Origin: Liquidambar formosana
Lineage: Eukaryota > Streptophyta > Magnoliopsida > Saxifragales > Altingiaceae
Assembly: GCA_039720395.1 (NCBI GenBank)
Contig: CM077826.1
Span: 25,190,430-25,254,429 of the forward strand
Reading direction: 5' to 3'
DNA: 64,000 bases
The translations under genes and the position numbers were made by a program. Below, piece by piece: positions 33,284 through 45,479 of this stretch. Each line of letters starts with the position of its first letter. Within the stretch, counting starts at the first letter, position 1. The notes below the pieces were generated by a model, which saw only the letters and a list, made by a program, of their open reading frames with translations, was not told the origin of the DNA and made no database searches.

Positions 33284-34398
33284 TGGAACTCTTAAAAGTC
33301 TTAAGCATGTTTCACCATCTAATCAACTCCCAATAAAAGAGATTGGGCTGGGTGTCATCCCATTTTTCTTAGCAAAACTCAATAATCTGCCTGCTTATAT
33401 GAGAATGGTATGATTCTTACCACTCTAGAGGCATATCCCAATGACTGGTTCCTCGAATCGAAAATTCTTTTTTGGTAAGCTTTTACAACAAGTTTCTCTA
33501 ATGTCTAGTATCTAGATGTCAAAAGAGTTTGCCTATGGAGCATTGTAGATTCTTTAATCTTGTCATCCTAATCGCAAGTGTATAAATTTTTTGAGTTGTT
33601 TGGGAAATCATGCAGAGACTTACGCCTTTAAAATTTGAGATCTAACACCTTGATAAAAGAAGGATTATTTAAAAAAAGTAATGCTACATAGTTCAAATTT
33701 GGGCATTACATATTTAGATGTCTCACATATTTAAATGTTGTAGTCTAAATTTGGGCATCGCATATTTGCCTAGTTGTTAACCCATCAATACATCTCATTA
33801 TGTGATGCCTCGGTAGCATTTTCCAATTAAAAAATTCTTGAAATAAATTTTTGGAGATTTCCATCCTTAATTAGCTTAAGAAAGCGGGCAAATGGCTATA
33901 GGTCCCATGAAACCATGAATTGTGAAACCCAGTCGGCTTTAAATGAACCGGGCAGGTTTAAAAGAAGGCTGAAAGGACTATTTGCCCACACCCACGGCCA
34001 TCTTCTCCCTTTTGTCAAGAAGGGCAATCGAATATGAAGAGTTCCACTCTCTCCCGCCGTAGTCAATCCAGTGAAGACTTCCCTTCTTCAATTCTTCTAC
34101 AGTCCCTTTCTTCTTCTTCATCTTCTTTTTTTTCCTTTTTTTCTTTTTCTATTTCTTCTTTCGGTTATGGGTTGTGCGAAGTTAGCTCCCAAATTTGTCC
34201 TCTTTTCTAAATTTGCACCCAAATTTGTAATGAAACATGAAAGGCTATGATAACCAAATTTATAGTGAGGAACTGAAGCTTAAAAAACATCAATTGCCAA
34301 TTTAATTGAACTCTGTCCATTATTCATAACAGATACCAGACTAGATTTCACAACATTTGCCAGATTTGCGTGACCACAAAAAAAAGTAGCATAGCTGA
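33284..34398. other. No recognisable gene
   Basis: Unassigned sequence with a TTC/TTTTC-rich run at 34078-34160. A 60-codon Ser/Phe-rich frame from 34033 mostly reads through this run and is not convincing. Confidence 0.35.
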
Positions 34399-36571
34399 CT
34401 AGGACAAATGGGCTAATAGCTTGTAGAGAGTATCAACGACGAAATAGTCGCATGAGTAGAAACATTCCTCAATGAAATTGAACCACCTTCGTTACCAATG
34501 AGGGTTGACATAGAGAACAACCATGCCTCCCAGTAAGAACATAATATAGGATGCCGCAAAACTTGCAGAGAAGACCAGGGGATCGATTTCGTATCACTTC
34601 CCTTCACTTTCTTTTGAGGATGCTGCCCGCGAGTGTGGCGACTCAGTGACGGTGGAGCAGGATTTTTCCGATGGGGGTCCACAAAGGAATGGATGTCCAT
34701 CGTAGCTGCTATTGTCGAATGTCCCGTATTGCACCTTCCTGTCTAGAACCCTACCCGATAAGTTGTCGTGAGCGATAGTGAAGATGGTCAAGAAATGTAA
34801 ATCGATTAGTTCTGAGGGGATTTGTCCACTCAAGTTGTTGTGAGAAAGGTCCGAGCTCTCTATCTGGGTTAGGTTCAAGAATATGGATCCTTTCAGTTGA
34901 TTGTGAGACAAGTTCAGTGCATGAATCCCATTTAGTTTTCCCAGTTCATGTGGGATGTCTCCGGTTAGCTTGTTACATGATAAATCCAAACCAGACATGT
35001 AATTAAGGATGTCACCTTTGTAAGCACTAGTTCTATATTTTGTAATAAACCCAACTTCACCTTGTTCTGCATATATGACTTCTGAGTAATCGGTTACAGC
35101 AAAATTATATAGGGCACTTTCATATGTATATAATCCTGGCCAACTTGTCCCCATTTTTTTTTTGGGTAAAGGCATGGTCATTAGCCCCGATCTCCCCAAA
35201 GGTGATATTATTAAAGCAGTGAGATATTGACCTAGAAAAGGAGTTATTGGAAAGATCCATTAAGCTTATCTTATCCAAATGAAACAACTGATGTGAAGTC
35301 AAACCACTCAAATGGTTTCCCCTCAACACAAGAACACTTAAGTTGGAAAGTCCACCTATTAACTTAGGGATGTTGCCAGACATCAAGTTTTCTCCAATAT
35401 CCAGTGTCAAAAGAGTCTAGGAACTGAGAAAAGCCTTTGGTATTGAACCTGTGAATTTGTTATCTTACAAATACATGTGCTCTAGCTTTGAATATTGTAT
35501 ATTTGAGCAACTTGGTAAAGATCCCAAAAAAGAGTTATGAGAAAGGTCTAGAAACTTTTCTAGAACTAGTTCGCAAGGGAATAGACCTTTGAATGAATTA
35601 TTTCTCATGATAAGGGTTTCCAAAATCAACATGTTACCTGTCCAATTGTCAATCTCACCTAACATGTTGTTGTTGCTAATATCCAACTCTGATAGAAAAG
35701 AAGATCTGGAGATCACACCCGATAGAGTTCCTGTGAATTGGTTGTTGTCCAACTTATATGTGTCAAGTTGAAGTGTTCTGAAAAAACATGGCCATGAAAA
35801 CTATTATTCTATAATTTCAACACACCCAATCTAATACAGCCTGCAATTAGTTGCTTTGGCACTTCTCCAATGAACTTATTGTTGGACAAATCCAATTCAT
35901 CTAGGCGACTCATGTCACAAAATGAAGTTGGGATACTACCTTCAAAAATATTTCTGGCAAAAATTAGATTTGTAATGTATGGAACCCTCTTCCATTTATT
36001 TTCTAGAAGCCCCACCAACTTGATTATCTGAGATATCTATTCAGTAAACATTTAAGTGAGGATATGGTGGAAAATGAAATTGACCCATCAAAGAGTTATT
36101 CCTTAGCCTTAAAACTTGTAGTCTTGTATTGTTCCCAAGCAACCAACTAGGGAACCATCCTTTCAACTTATTGTGGGATAGATCTACCACTCTTAAATTG
36201 TACTGATTCAACAGAAACTTCGGAATCTCCCCGCTAAGCTTGTTTAGGTTGTAGTTTGGTAGTAAAAGGACCGCCAACTGAAACATGGGAACCCAACTTG
36301 AAAGTTTAGTTTCCACCTCGAATTTGCTGTCATCACTTGTAAAATCAACTACCTTAAGGCTAGAATGGTTAGAAAATGAGCCAACTGAAAACCCCTTGAA
36401 TCTATTATGACTGAGATCAATGTACTCAAGTGATGTGAGGTTGGGTATTGCTGTTGAAAAAATGTTTCCTATGAATTGGTTCCTAAAAAGATCCAGTAGT
36501 CTGAGAGATGTCAAATTGCTTACACAACACGGAAGGATCCCATCAAAGTTGTTGCAACTAAGATGGGCCAT
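34399..36571 (-). pseudogene. LRR receptor-like protein (RLP) pseudogene
   Basis: Plant extracellular LRR repeats (LxxLxLxxNxLxGxIP) occur in order on the minus strand, in pieces at 36571-36041, 36018-35809, 35752-35465, 35410-35120 and 35199-34594. Examples are YIDLSHNRFKGF, ELDISNNNMLGEI and GLDLSCNKLTGDIP. After the last LRR (NLSGRVLD) comes the capping motif FLCGPPSEKSC, then a transmembrane segment (SFAASYIMFLLGGMVVLYVN) and a short cytoplasmic tail ending at 34401-34399, without a kinase: the RLP layout. The signal peptide and first LRRs are absent; several stops (for example TGA 34596-34594) and frameshifts break it. Intact relatives act at the cell surface in immunity or development. 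Confidence 0.88.
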
Positions 36572-36619
36572 TTCCTAATCTATTGCTATTTACACACTTT
36601 TTTCCAAAACCAAGGCGAA

Positions 36620-36790
36620 ACAAAACTTTTTTCCAAATTTATGATAAATCATGCCTGACCACCACGATTTACTCAAAATCGTGTCCCCCCCCCACAATTT
36701 TAGGGTTGGGTATACATCTTTTATACGGCCAACCAAACTACGTATAAAAATGGTACACAGACCCTAAAATTGTGGTTGCCATCCAAGATT
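36620..36790 (-). repeat. Dispersed repeat, inverted relative of 44305-44470
   Basis: Read on the minus strand this contains CACAATTTTAGGGTCTGT, TTTTTATACG, GGTTGGCCGTATAAAAG and ACACGATTTTGAGT, in the same order as the plus-strand stretch at 44320-44420. Class unknown; possibly a MITE or a promoter-associated repeat. Confidence 0.6.
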
Positions 36791-37959
36791 TTCCTAAAAT
36801 GTAAAGAGCATGGGTTGCAACCACACTTTTACTATTTTACATGTTTTGGTTCGCCGTACAAAAAAAGGTATATGGATCCTAAAATCGTGGCACCCACAAT
36901 TTTAAGGTAAAAAACCAACAAAAAACAATAGGGATGACTGCCATCCTATGAAATTATTTTGATAGGGCAATGGTTTCCTTTTAAATGAAGTTTATTTTCT
37001 CTTCTAACAGACAAAAGGAACTCCATAGGATTATTGAAAGAGAAAAAAAAAAGGCTCTTTTCAATTAGAAAGTCTTATTCCAAGTCCCAGCACAAGATGA
37101 GTTAATTACAACTCAAAATAATTGAGAAAAAAAAATGAAAAACTCACCATTAAAACAAAGAAATATCAAAGTCAAGCCATGGTGATAAGGAATCAAAAAA
37201 TGACTGCTCAAAAAGCTATACAAGTTAACACAAACTTTATTCAACTCAGATGCCCCTTGATGCTGAGCTAGCACACAAAGACCTAGGTCACCTAGTTACC
37301 ACAGTAAACAAAAAAACACATTCCCTTATAGGAAAGCATGTTTCCAAAGCTTATGTCCAATTGGAAAATATACCCAACATTAGTTTGTATACAGCTGTCT
37401 TCTTTCTCTCTTCATTTTTTTTCCCTTCCTTTCCTTTTCTTTTGGCTTCAATACCGTTCAACTGAGGCATAGAAAGTAAGCCCAAGAATAGCCATAATAA
37501 TTGCACCAATGGAAACGTTGACTCATCAGACAAAGAATGTTTATTTGTACTCTAGAAACTTCTTCACAGCTGCTCGTTTTCTAGCGCAAGCTCCAACAAA
37601 CGAACTACAACTATAAGCACCAAAAAAAGGAAAGTAACAAGTCATTAGTCTATTACCACTGTTGGTTTTTAATCTACACTCAAATCTGTATGGATTATCT
37701 TCCATTTCCAAGCACTTCTATAGATTCTCCTTATCAAAATGAAAGACACCATCTACCAAAACATGATCATTTTTAGGTTCTGCAAGTGCGTGCTCAACTT
37801 CAATTGCTGCATCTTCTACAGTAGGAATGAAAGATTCATTTACTTTTGACCTAAGAGAAAACAAAACAAAAATGTCAACTCACAAAACACAAGCTCATGC
37901 AAAACAAATTGAACCAAGCAAAATAATATATATACGGAAAAGTCACTGCTACAACACCC
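36791..37959. other. No recognisable gene
   Basis: Unassigned. ORFs at 37250-37465 and 37351-37533 overlap on opposite strands in low-complexity sequence. Confidence 0.35.
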
Positions 37960-38650
37960 TAGCCACCGGGGCAATGTAGAAAAATATGATCCACATTTTC
38001 TTCATCCTTTTTACACACTAAGGAAAGAAGCAATAAAGGGGAATCCTCCTTTGAAACATATCATTGGTGTTAATTTTCTTATGAGCTACTAACCATGCAA
38101 ACACTAGTACTTTCAAAAGCACTTTTGCTTTGCAAATCATCAACAAGGAAAGAAAGAACGGTTTACTAGGAGTGTCAACCAACACATCAAAGAAAGACTG
38201 ACAAGAAAATACACCATGATCATATGCTTAAAACAGTAATCTTATCTCTACCAAAACATTTAACTAAACCCACATCCTTTGCTCTATCCATAAGTCTACT
38301 CAACACATCAACTACTAGAATAAATAAGAAAAATGAAGATAAAAGGTGACAATGAGTCACCTTGACTCAATCCGCTAGAAGCTTTAAAACTTATTCAGGC
38401 TTTCCATTAACTATCACAGAAAAATTAGAAGTCAAGTATGCCATGTATCCATTTCCTCCATCTATTCCCAAAACCCTTTTTTTTCCATGACAAAATCCAC
38501 AAAATCCCAATTCACATGATCATATGCTTTCTCAAAATCAATCTTAAATAAAATCCCTTCCTTCCTATTACACCTATACTCATCTACTACCTCATTAGGC
38601 ACTAAGACCACATCGAGGATTTGATGTCCCTCCACAAAAGCACACTAAGC
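37960..38650 (-). pseudogene. LINE reverse transcriptase and zf-RVT remnants
   Basis: On the minus strand, about 38650-38240 translates in pieces to EGILFKIDFEKAYDHVNWDF, GFGNRWRKWI and SSGLSQGDSLSPFIF, the core of L1-type RT. About 38120-37965 gives LVFAWLVAHKKINTNDMFQR and a KKDEENVDH zinc-binding block. The segment between them is deleted and stops are frequent. Confidence 0.75.
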
Positions 38651-39225
38651 TACTGATATGGTCTCACTAAGAAATATAACAAACATTAGAACTACATCCA
38701 AAAGTAAAATAAAAATGGGTCAAGATGAAGAAAAAAAAAAGAAGATAAAAGCATGGGTCATTTAAATGGGCTACTTCTAAAACTAAAATAATGGAAGAAG
38801 AAGAAGAAGTTAAGTTGATATAAGTTAAGATATGTAATAGATAAAGGCATGGTCATATAAATTAAAACAAAACATGAGGCTACTTCTAGAACTAAAATGA
38901 GAGGAGGAGGAGGAAGCAGCTAGGGTCTGTTACATCATTGTCACCTACTCCTTCATCATCATCAGCTTTTTCTTTTGCATACTCAGTGTCATCATGTGGC
39001 TGCCCTATAGTAAATCATGGGATGCCCTCTAGTAAATCATGCCCAATAAATCATTATGTCTCATTTCCCAAGTTTGACTCTATTAGTTCCCCTCTTATTT
39101 CGCTTTTATCTACTCTTTTAACTTTAGAACTTCAAAAAAATTTAATTTCATAATTATCTTTCAAAAACAAAAAAGGAGAGAAAGAGAGACTATAAAAGAA
39201 GTCAAGAGTTTGAGTAGGAAAGATA
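38651..39225. other. No recognisable gene
   Basis: AT-rich sequence with (GAA)n and (GGA)n patches at 38803-38820 and 38900-38915. Confidence 0.35.
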
Positions 39226-39230
39226 ACTAG

Positions 39231-40318
39231 TGTAAAGTCCATGTTTTTAATGTTGTCATATTCCGTGCCAAAGTACAGTTGAGTCTTGGGTTGATTGAAG
39301 ATGTGTGAAGCTTCAAAGATGCGTTAAAAAACAAGTGCTCAAAGCTATGTGGCTCACATTCATTCTCTAGGAAGGTAAGTGACCATAGTTGCCCATTTCA
39401 TAGGCGTTTAATTCATTGAAAATTATTTTTAATGTTTTCATAAAAGGATGAGTGGTTTTTGTGGTTTTGGTGACACTCCCAATCGATTGGGGTCAATGGC
39501 CAATCGATTGGAGATATTTTCGTTAAATATTTTCAAAACTGTCATTTTTGGCACAACCCCAATTGATCAGGGTTGAGGGCCGATCAATCGAAGGCCTCTT
39601 AGAAACGCTATTTTGCTAATGTTTTTCCCGATCGATCGGGATTGATGTCTGATCGATCGAGGTTCGTAAAAATCAGTTTTTAAACTTTTTAAAACCTTCC
39701 TATTTGATCCTAAAACGTGTCCTAGTCACTTGGGGTTTCTTAGACTTTATAAATAGGGTTTGTTTTCATTGAAAGGGTTATGCAAGCCTCTCCCAATTAG
39801 GGTTTTCATTGTTCATCTTTTTAAAACCTCTTTAGAGCACTTTAACCTAGGTTTTCACTGATATGCTCTAAAGATTATCAAACCACACACCATTCACAAC
39901 CTTGAGTGTTTAGGAGAACGTTGCGACGGTGATCGAGCTTGTGAGTTCGTGATTGAAGGTATCGCTGTGAAAGAGGTTGGTTGCGACTAAAGCCATAACG
40001 ACGGAGATCAATCGTGTGTGATCGTGGGAGTGAAGACAACTGCATAAGTCCTTGTGTGGTCTATAAGTGTGTCTTGTACTCGTTGATTTCATAGTAGATA
40101 GCTTCAACTAGACGAGATCTCGTGGTTTTTCCCATCTAGGGTTTTCCACGTAAAAATTTCTTGTGCCATTGTTAATTGCTTTTATGCTTGCTATGAGACT
40201 GATTTATTGGTGGTAAAAATGATTAATTGACTTGAAATCAAAATTGGGTAAGATTTATACATAATACCTATTCAACCCCCCTTCTAGGTATTGTTGGCTT
40301 GGTAAAACTAGAATTTCA
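39231..40318 (+). mobile_element. Solo LTR, copia-like, with perfect 5-bp TSD
   Basis: The LTR begins TGTAAAGTCC and ends CTAGAATTTCA. ACTAG is duplicated at 39226-39230 and 40319-40323, so both borders are fixed and no internal region remains. A TATA box (TATAAATA, 39748-39755) follows a cluster of paired palindromes (39479-39660). The pre-terminal TATTCAACCCCCCTTCTAGG resembles copia LTR 3' ends. The LTR is 1088 bp long. Confidence 0.85.
39479..39662. promoter_or_regulatory. Three pairs of palindromes upstream of the LTR TATA box
   Basis: Pair 1: CCAATCGATTGG at 39479-39490 and 39500-39511, centres 21 bp apart. Pair 2: CCCAATTGATCAGGG near 39558 and CCGATCAATCG near 39580, about 21 bp. Pair 3: CCCGATCGATCGGG at 39627-39640 and TGATCGATCGA near 39650, about 22 bp. 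Pairs repeat every 70-75 bp and lie about 90-270 bp upstream of the TATA box. Confidence 0.78.
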
Positions 40319-40323
40319 ACTAG

Positions 40324-40749
40324 TAAACCACTAAACCTCATAAGGAAAATTATTTTTTAAGATAACTAGTTAACCACTTGGAACATTAGTTGTGGCATTT
40401 AAGGAATTGGTTCATTAGTCATAAAGAATGAGTATTGCCCCTCACCCCAGACTATTTGTTCATCATCCAACTTATTTAAAAATTAAATCATCTATGCATT
40501 GGGTTAACATATTAGATAGTAAGCATACCTAGTAGAATAGTAGATGATATCCAATATAAAATTGTTGAAGCCCTCTTTAATGGATCAATCAACCATTTCT
40601 TATCGTTTGAGAAACGAAAAAAAAAAAAAAAGATCAATCAACCCAAAATGCATCAGTCAATCATAGATCTCTCCTAGAGACTGTTACTTCAAGCGCCAAA
40701 AACAAATTGAACAACCAAGAAAGAAGGAACAGAATAACTCATGCTGGTT
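40324..40749. other. No recognisable gene
   Basis: Unassigned sequence with a short poly-A run near 40618-40631. Confidence 0.35.
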
Positions 40750-41042
40750 TAGAAAATGATTCCCCATGCTATGTTTTGGACAATTTGGAAGGAAAGAAAC
40801 AAAAGAACATTTGACAGCTTTGAATCTAACTTAGATCAGTTAAGGACAAATTGTATAGGTCTTCGTTTTTGCTGGAGTCACTTAGAATTTTTAGAAGATA
40901 GAGCGACTTTCCAAAACTTCATAGAGTCCATGCACCTATAGTTTTGATTTTGGTGGTATAAATTTGGTATACTTGTACACGGGTTTACCCCTCTTTTGCT
41001 AATATAATCTTACCTTTACATCAAAAAAAAAAAAAAAAAAAA
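40750..41042 (+). mobile_element. LINE 3' end with poly-A tail
   Basis: The ORF end at 40756-40941 reads HAMFWTIWKERNKRTFDSFE, matching the C-terminal IWKERN-type segment of plant LINE ORF2. A 3' untranslated stretch and an A-tail (41023-41042) follow, the usual 5'-truncated LINE insertion. Confidence 0.75.
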
Positions 41043-42440
41043 GTTCAAAATTTAATGAAAAGCTTAGAACTTCAATCTACAATTGCTACTGAAAATTCTC
41101 TTACCTGATATCGTGAAATCATGCCAGGGCATGAGATGTCATCAATGAACATAATCTACAGTAGTTGGTTCAGCGTCAGCTCCGTTCCATCTATCAAAAT
41201 ATCAAAACAAAGAAAATACAGGATGTCATATGATGGATCACACACACACACACACACACAGGGGTCCATAAACTATGCGTGGCATCATATTCTTGCAGAT
41301 TGTCGAAGGTAGCGCCAATGCCACCTAAATGTATATTTAATAACATTTCTGCAGGTATATGATTCTGATCTTCCTCAAACAAGAAATTTTCCAAAGGTAA
41401 AAAGGAGCAGAATTAGCTTATAGGATGAGTGGAAGGAAATAGTAATTCAATGAAAAATTAAAATAGCAGCAATACAAGTTAAAAGGATTATGTCACCAAT
41501 TCATTTAAATGTTGCAGAGCTTAAGCCTACAACTAATACTCCACCACAATATGTAAAACTACTGTGTCAAACCACCTACAGTCATTAACAAAGTCAGCAA
41601 GCTAGAGTCCCAAAAAGTGGAAAGTTCAATGGACAGGACCAATGCATTAAAGAAGTTGAACATTCAGTTCTGGACCATGAAAGTGGGTGTCTTATTGAAT
41701 ACAAATTCATAGAGTTCTAGAATATCAAATTCTTGATTACTACTATAAATAGTTGAGTCAAAATTTATGATGATGGATGGTCAAAATCTAAGAATACATT
41801 ATAAGTTGTAACCATTTTCCAGGAAAAATAATTTCTTAATTTTGTATACAAGAGTAATTAAAGAAGATGAAATGACAACATGCAAATTAAAATTGTGTAA
41901 ACAAAGTTGATTGAAATCTAGAAAAATTGTGGGCTTTAACCATCAATTTTGACGCATGTATATATCAATTAAATCCAAAAAAGTCAGTTGGTCTCTAGTG
42001 GCTCTCAATGCACACTTTATAAAGACTCCAAAGGGTTCTTGAATGACATTTGTTTTCTCAGTAATCAATCAAATTTGCTAATAAAAAGAAAAGGTAAAGA
42101 CATCATTTAAGCTTGAAATTCTCTCAATCTTGTAGATTCAGTCCGATTCGTAAACATAGGATATCCATCTGTTAGAAAAATCAATACGCACATTTGCAAT
42201 AGGAACATAAATTTTAACCATTTACTTCATGCCCAAAATCCAATGGAAAATCCGACATGATCCCATCAATAAACAAGACATCCCAAGTTATCGACTTATC
42301 AAAAAAACCTGTACAACTCACATCACTATCCATTCAAAACTTCATTACCATACAAGATTCAGATTTCACAATGACATAATAATAAATCACATATCAAAAC
42401 TCTACTAATAAACCTGTACGTCTGCTCCTTTCGCACCTTT
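41043..42440. other. Unassigned; possible eroded exon on the minus strand near 41110-41200
   Basis: On the minus strand, FIDDISCPGMISRYQ is followed by a good donor (GTAAGAG) at about 41105, and another frame near 41194-41394 is open. An in-frame stop lies just upstream of the first. A (CA)n run sits at 41240-41261. I cannot name a gene. Confidence 0.3.
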
Positions 42441-42445
42441 AATCA

Positions 42446-42560
42446 TTTTTTTTTTCTTTTTTTTTGATGTAATGATATGTATTGAAACAAAAAAGGCTTA
42501 ACCCTCGTACATACAACATATACAAGTGAAAAGCTTGGCCTCCCAATAAGTTAGCCCTCA
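42446..42560 (-). mobile_element. Possible LINE 3' tail
   Basis: On the minus strand the sequence GTACGAGGGTTAAGCC leads, via TTCAATACATATCATTACATC, into an A-tail (plus-strand poly-T at 42446-42465). The style matches LINE 3' ends, but no coding part is visible. Confidence 0.35.
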
Positions 42561-43840
42561 TTCCCACCACATTTCTCTCTAGTCTTTCCTAAAATTAAAT
42601 TATTCATTTAAGCTTAATTTATTCCACAATAATTGCACTCCTATATGGTTATGTATTGCAATTTATATACAGAGGATACTTCCCCAGTATTAAAAATAAA
42701 TAAATAAATAAAATACAGGAATACTATTTGTGCTCCAGAAAGGCCTACCTTTGTTTATACAAAGTTTGTACATGTCACTATTCTTTTCAGGCTTTCACTT
42801 TTTTCATTTTTTTTTTAATATAAGTTTTCTAATTATTATTATATTTTGAAATATGTGGTGTTGACAGTTGGGTGGGGAATCGGGGTTGGAATTTGAGTTA
42901 TAAAGGCATGTAAAAAGAAGAGTGTTTTCCCATATGTTCATATTATGGGGTTTGAATCTTCTCTTTGAAAGTTTCTCAAACCAAACGTTACCCACCCAAA
43001 GTTTAGCAGCCATTGACAAATGAATAGTCTCCAAATTCAAAGGTTGCAACCTCTTGGACAGTTTTACATCATTTACGTGAATAATGTGTTGTATAACAAA
43101 ATAAAATAATAAAAAAAATCCCTGAATAATGTGAGCACAAGCAGGGAAATTTTTAATTAAACCCTATAGGTATGTAGAGCAATTCGTCTTGATACTTAAT
43201 TACTTCCTTAGTGGAAGTTTTCAAATGAAGTTCAATTCTCGTAGTATAGCTAGTCCTTAATGGGGTTTTAAATTTTTTATGAGGTTATCACTGCAGACTG
43301 GGTGGGTGGCCTTACTCTTATTTGAGGATTTGTTAGCTAGGTCGAAATTTGAATATCTCATTAGTTATCAACCAAAATTGACTACATGTAGTCACAATTG
43401 ACTACATGTATTCAAGAGTCTTAAATGGCATCCGATAAAATGTTTACTTTGAAGATATAGCAGGAAGTACTTCAGGCCTAAAACCTTCTACTGGTAAAAG
43501 AAATAAAAATATCTCTTTCAAGATAATTAAAAATAAAGAAACTATACATAAAAACATTCAAGTCTTAGGCCGTTCTGTTCAAAAGGAAAAACAGTAATGC
43601 ATAAGGTTTGGGGATTCAATACTAAAATTTACTAAAATAAAATTTGTTTGTCCAATTCCTGTCAAAGTGTTGGATTTTTCCATGGATTGATTAAGAATAA
43701 AGAGAACCCAGTAATATTATATGATAGATAGAAACTAAGAAACATAAGGAGGCACAAAGAAGAGCTTGTAAAATAGAAGCACCTCTGAGGGTATGTGAAA
43801 TTTGATATTTTTCCCATTGTATTTCGAAATATATACGAAG
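42561..43840. other. No recognisable gene
   Basis: AT-rich unassigned sequence; ORFs here have no recognisable motif. Confidence 0.35.
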
Positions 43841-44016
43841 TAAGTGATTTTTTTTTTTTTTTCATTTAAATTATATGTTATTTATATATCACGCAGGTCG
43901 CAGTATGTGAAATGTGCATATTGTGGATATCATGAAGAAAAAAAAATTGTTCGTGAAAGAAAAAAAGAAAGCCGCCTTAGATTCAGAGAGAGAGAGAGAG
44001 AGGTGTTACCTCTTAC

Positions 44017-44212
44017 CGTTCTGAATGGGGGACCACGAAGGGTGTCGACGACGGAAGGAGATTGTCCACCGACCGTGGAGCTTCGGCGTCGGCGGCGGAT
44101 GGCAGATCCTCGGCGTCGACGGCGGATGATGGAGATTCGACTTCAGCGGCGTGGTCTTCAGCTTCCGTACTGACGTGGGCGGCATTGTCTCCGTCTCCGA
44201 CTTCGGCCGCAT
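44017..44212 (-). other. Candidate isolated first exon, basic Pro-rich
   Basis: A GC-rich patch in AT-rich surroundings. On the minus strand an ATG (44212-44210) opens a frame rich in Pro, Lys, Arg and Thr, reaching a consensus donor GTAAGA at 44016. The upstream stretch is CTCTCGCTC-rich, like a plant 5' untranslated region. No downstream exon was recognised. It could be a gene relic or a transposon-captured exon. Confidence 0.3.
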
Positions 44213-44304
44213 GCTCTCCGGTTCACAGAGATAGAGCGAGAGCGAGCGATAAGAGCGTGTGACTGAGAGCGTGAGGTGGGTAAAGGGGATTTTTGTTCGA
44301 TAAA

Positions 44305-44470
44305 ATCGTGTTTGGCAACACAATTTTGGGGTCTGTACACCGTTTTTATACTATCTTTGGTTAGGCGTATAAAACTGTATACCAAGCTAAAATCGTGGTG
44401 CGAAGACACGATTTTGTGTCAATCCTCCCAGCTAGTCAAGATTTACTATAGATTTGGAAATAATTTTTAA
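44305..44470 (+). repeat. Dispersed repeat, relative of 36620-36790 in inverted orientation
   Basis: Contains ACAATTTTGGGGTCTGTAC, TTTTTATAC, GGTTAGGCGTATAAAAC and CACGATTTTGTGTC in the same order as the minus strand of 36620-36790. Confidence 0.6.
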
Positions 44471-44663
44471 AAAGCCTTAATGTTTGAAATAAGTGTGAAT
44501 AGCAATAGAATAGGAAAGGACCCTCTCTTTCAGGGTATATTATAGCATTCCTATTCTCAGGTAATGTGCTATTCTTAGGTGAGATTCCCAACCCACGAAC
44601 CAAACGCACCCTTGCATCCATGAGGTTTGGGAAAATGCTAAAGAAGTTCCCTCTATTATAGAA

Positions 44664-44716
44664 AATGATGCTCCTCTCCTCTCCTCTCCTCTCCTTAGCT
44701 CCTCTCCTCTCCTTAG
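44664..44716. repeat. (CTCCT)n microsatellite
   Basis: CTCCTCTCCT-type repeats with interspersed TTAGCT. Confidence 0.85.
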
Positions 44717-44771
44717 CTAAATAGTTATCTAAGAGGCTAACAATTTTAGATTTTTAGCTAAAGTAGTGAGT

Positions 44772-45445
44772 GGCATCTCCAAACAGAGTTATCTAGTTCT
44801 CTAAAATATATAGACCCTTTGAGGCTCCTCAAATATAGTTATAGCCCTTTTGACTCTCTTAGCTAGAATAGAGAAAAAATAACTAATCCTATAGAAAAAC
44901 AAATAGCTTACTCTATCAGAACCATCACTTGAATATAGAATTATCTATATATTTAACTAGTCGTGCTAGAGAGCCCTCTTAACTCATTTAACTAAATAAG
45001 AGCATCTCCAAGGGTACTAACTATTTTTATTTTTTTTTTGCTACTTTAGTTAGCAAAATGATATTTTTTTTAAATAGCTAACTAGCTATCCAAGTGAGTA
45101 CTCCAAGAGTACTAGTTATTTTTGAGCTATTTCAAAATTTTTATTAATAATCTTTCTTTTTTTAATCATTTGGTGGAGAGATTAAAAGGAAATGATGTAT
45201 AAAGAGAGGACAAGTGTCAATTTTTTAACTAGAAATAGTTTAGTTAGCGAACATTCGCTAGCTAAATGTAGCTAGCCGAAATAACGATAGCTAAAATAGC
45301 TAGCCATATAGCTAGCCCATTAGAGAAGGAAAAAAGTAATTTGGCTAGCTAAAATAGCTAAGGGGGTTGGATAGCTAGCCAATTGGAGATGCTCTAAGTT
45401 TCTTCAAAGTAGAGAAAAAATAGCTAACTCTATTAGACATGCTCT
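44772..45445. mobile_element. Outer MITE, interrupted by the MITE at 45000-45394
   Basis: The left end reads GGCATCTCCAAACAGAGTTA; the right end, inverted, reads GAGCATGTCTAATAGAGTTA. The two agree at most positions. The younger element lies between them. Confidence 0.5.
45000..45394. mobile_element. 395-bp Tourist-like MITE with TAA duplication
   Basis: The ends are GAGCATCTCCAA and its inverse TTGGAGATGCTC. TAA flanks both sides (44997-44999 and 45395-45397), the 3-bp duplication of PIF/Harbinger elements. The interior is packed with TAGCTA and GCTAGC motifs. Confidence 0.78.
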
Positions 45446-45479
45446 AATGTAATTAAAAAAGGTTCATTGAATGCATTAT

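Noticed and set aside
33030..34210. Short Ser/Phe-rich frame from 34033
   Set aside because: Most residues come from a TTC/TTTTC run; no splice or homology support.
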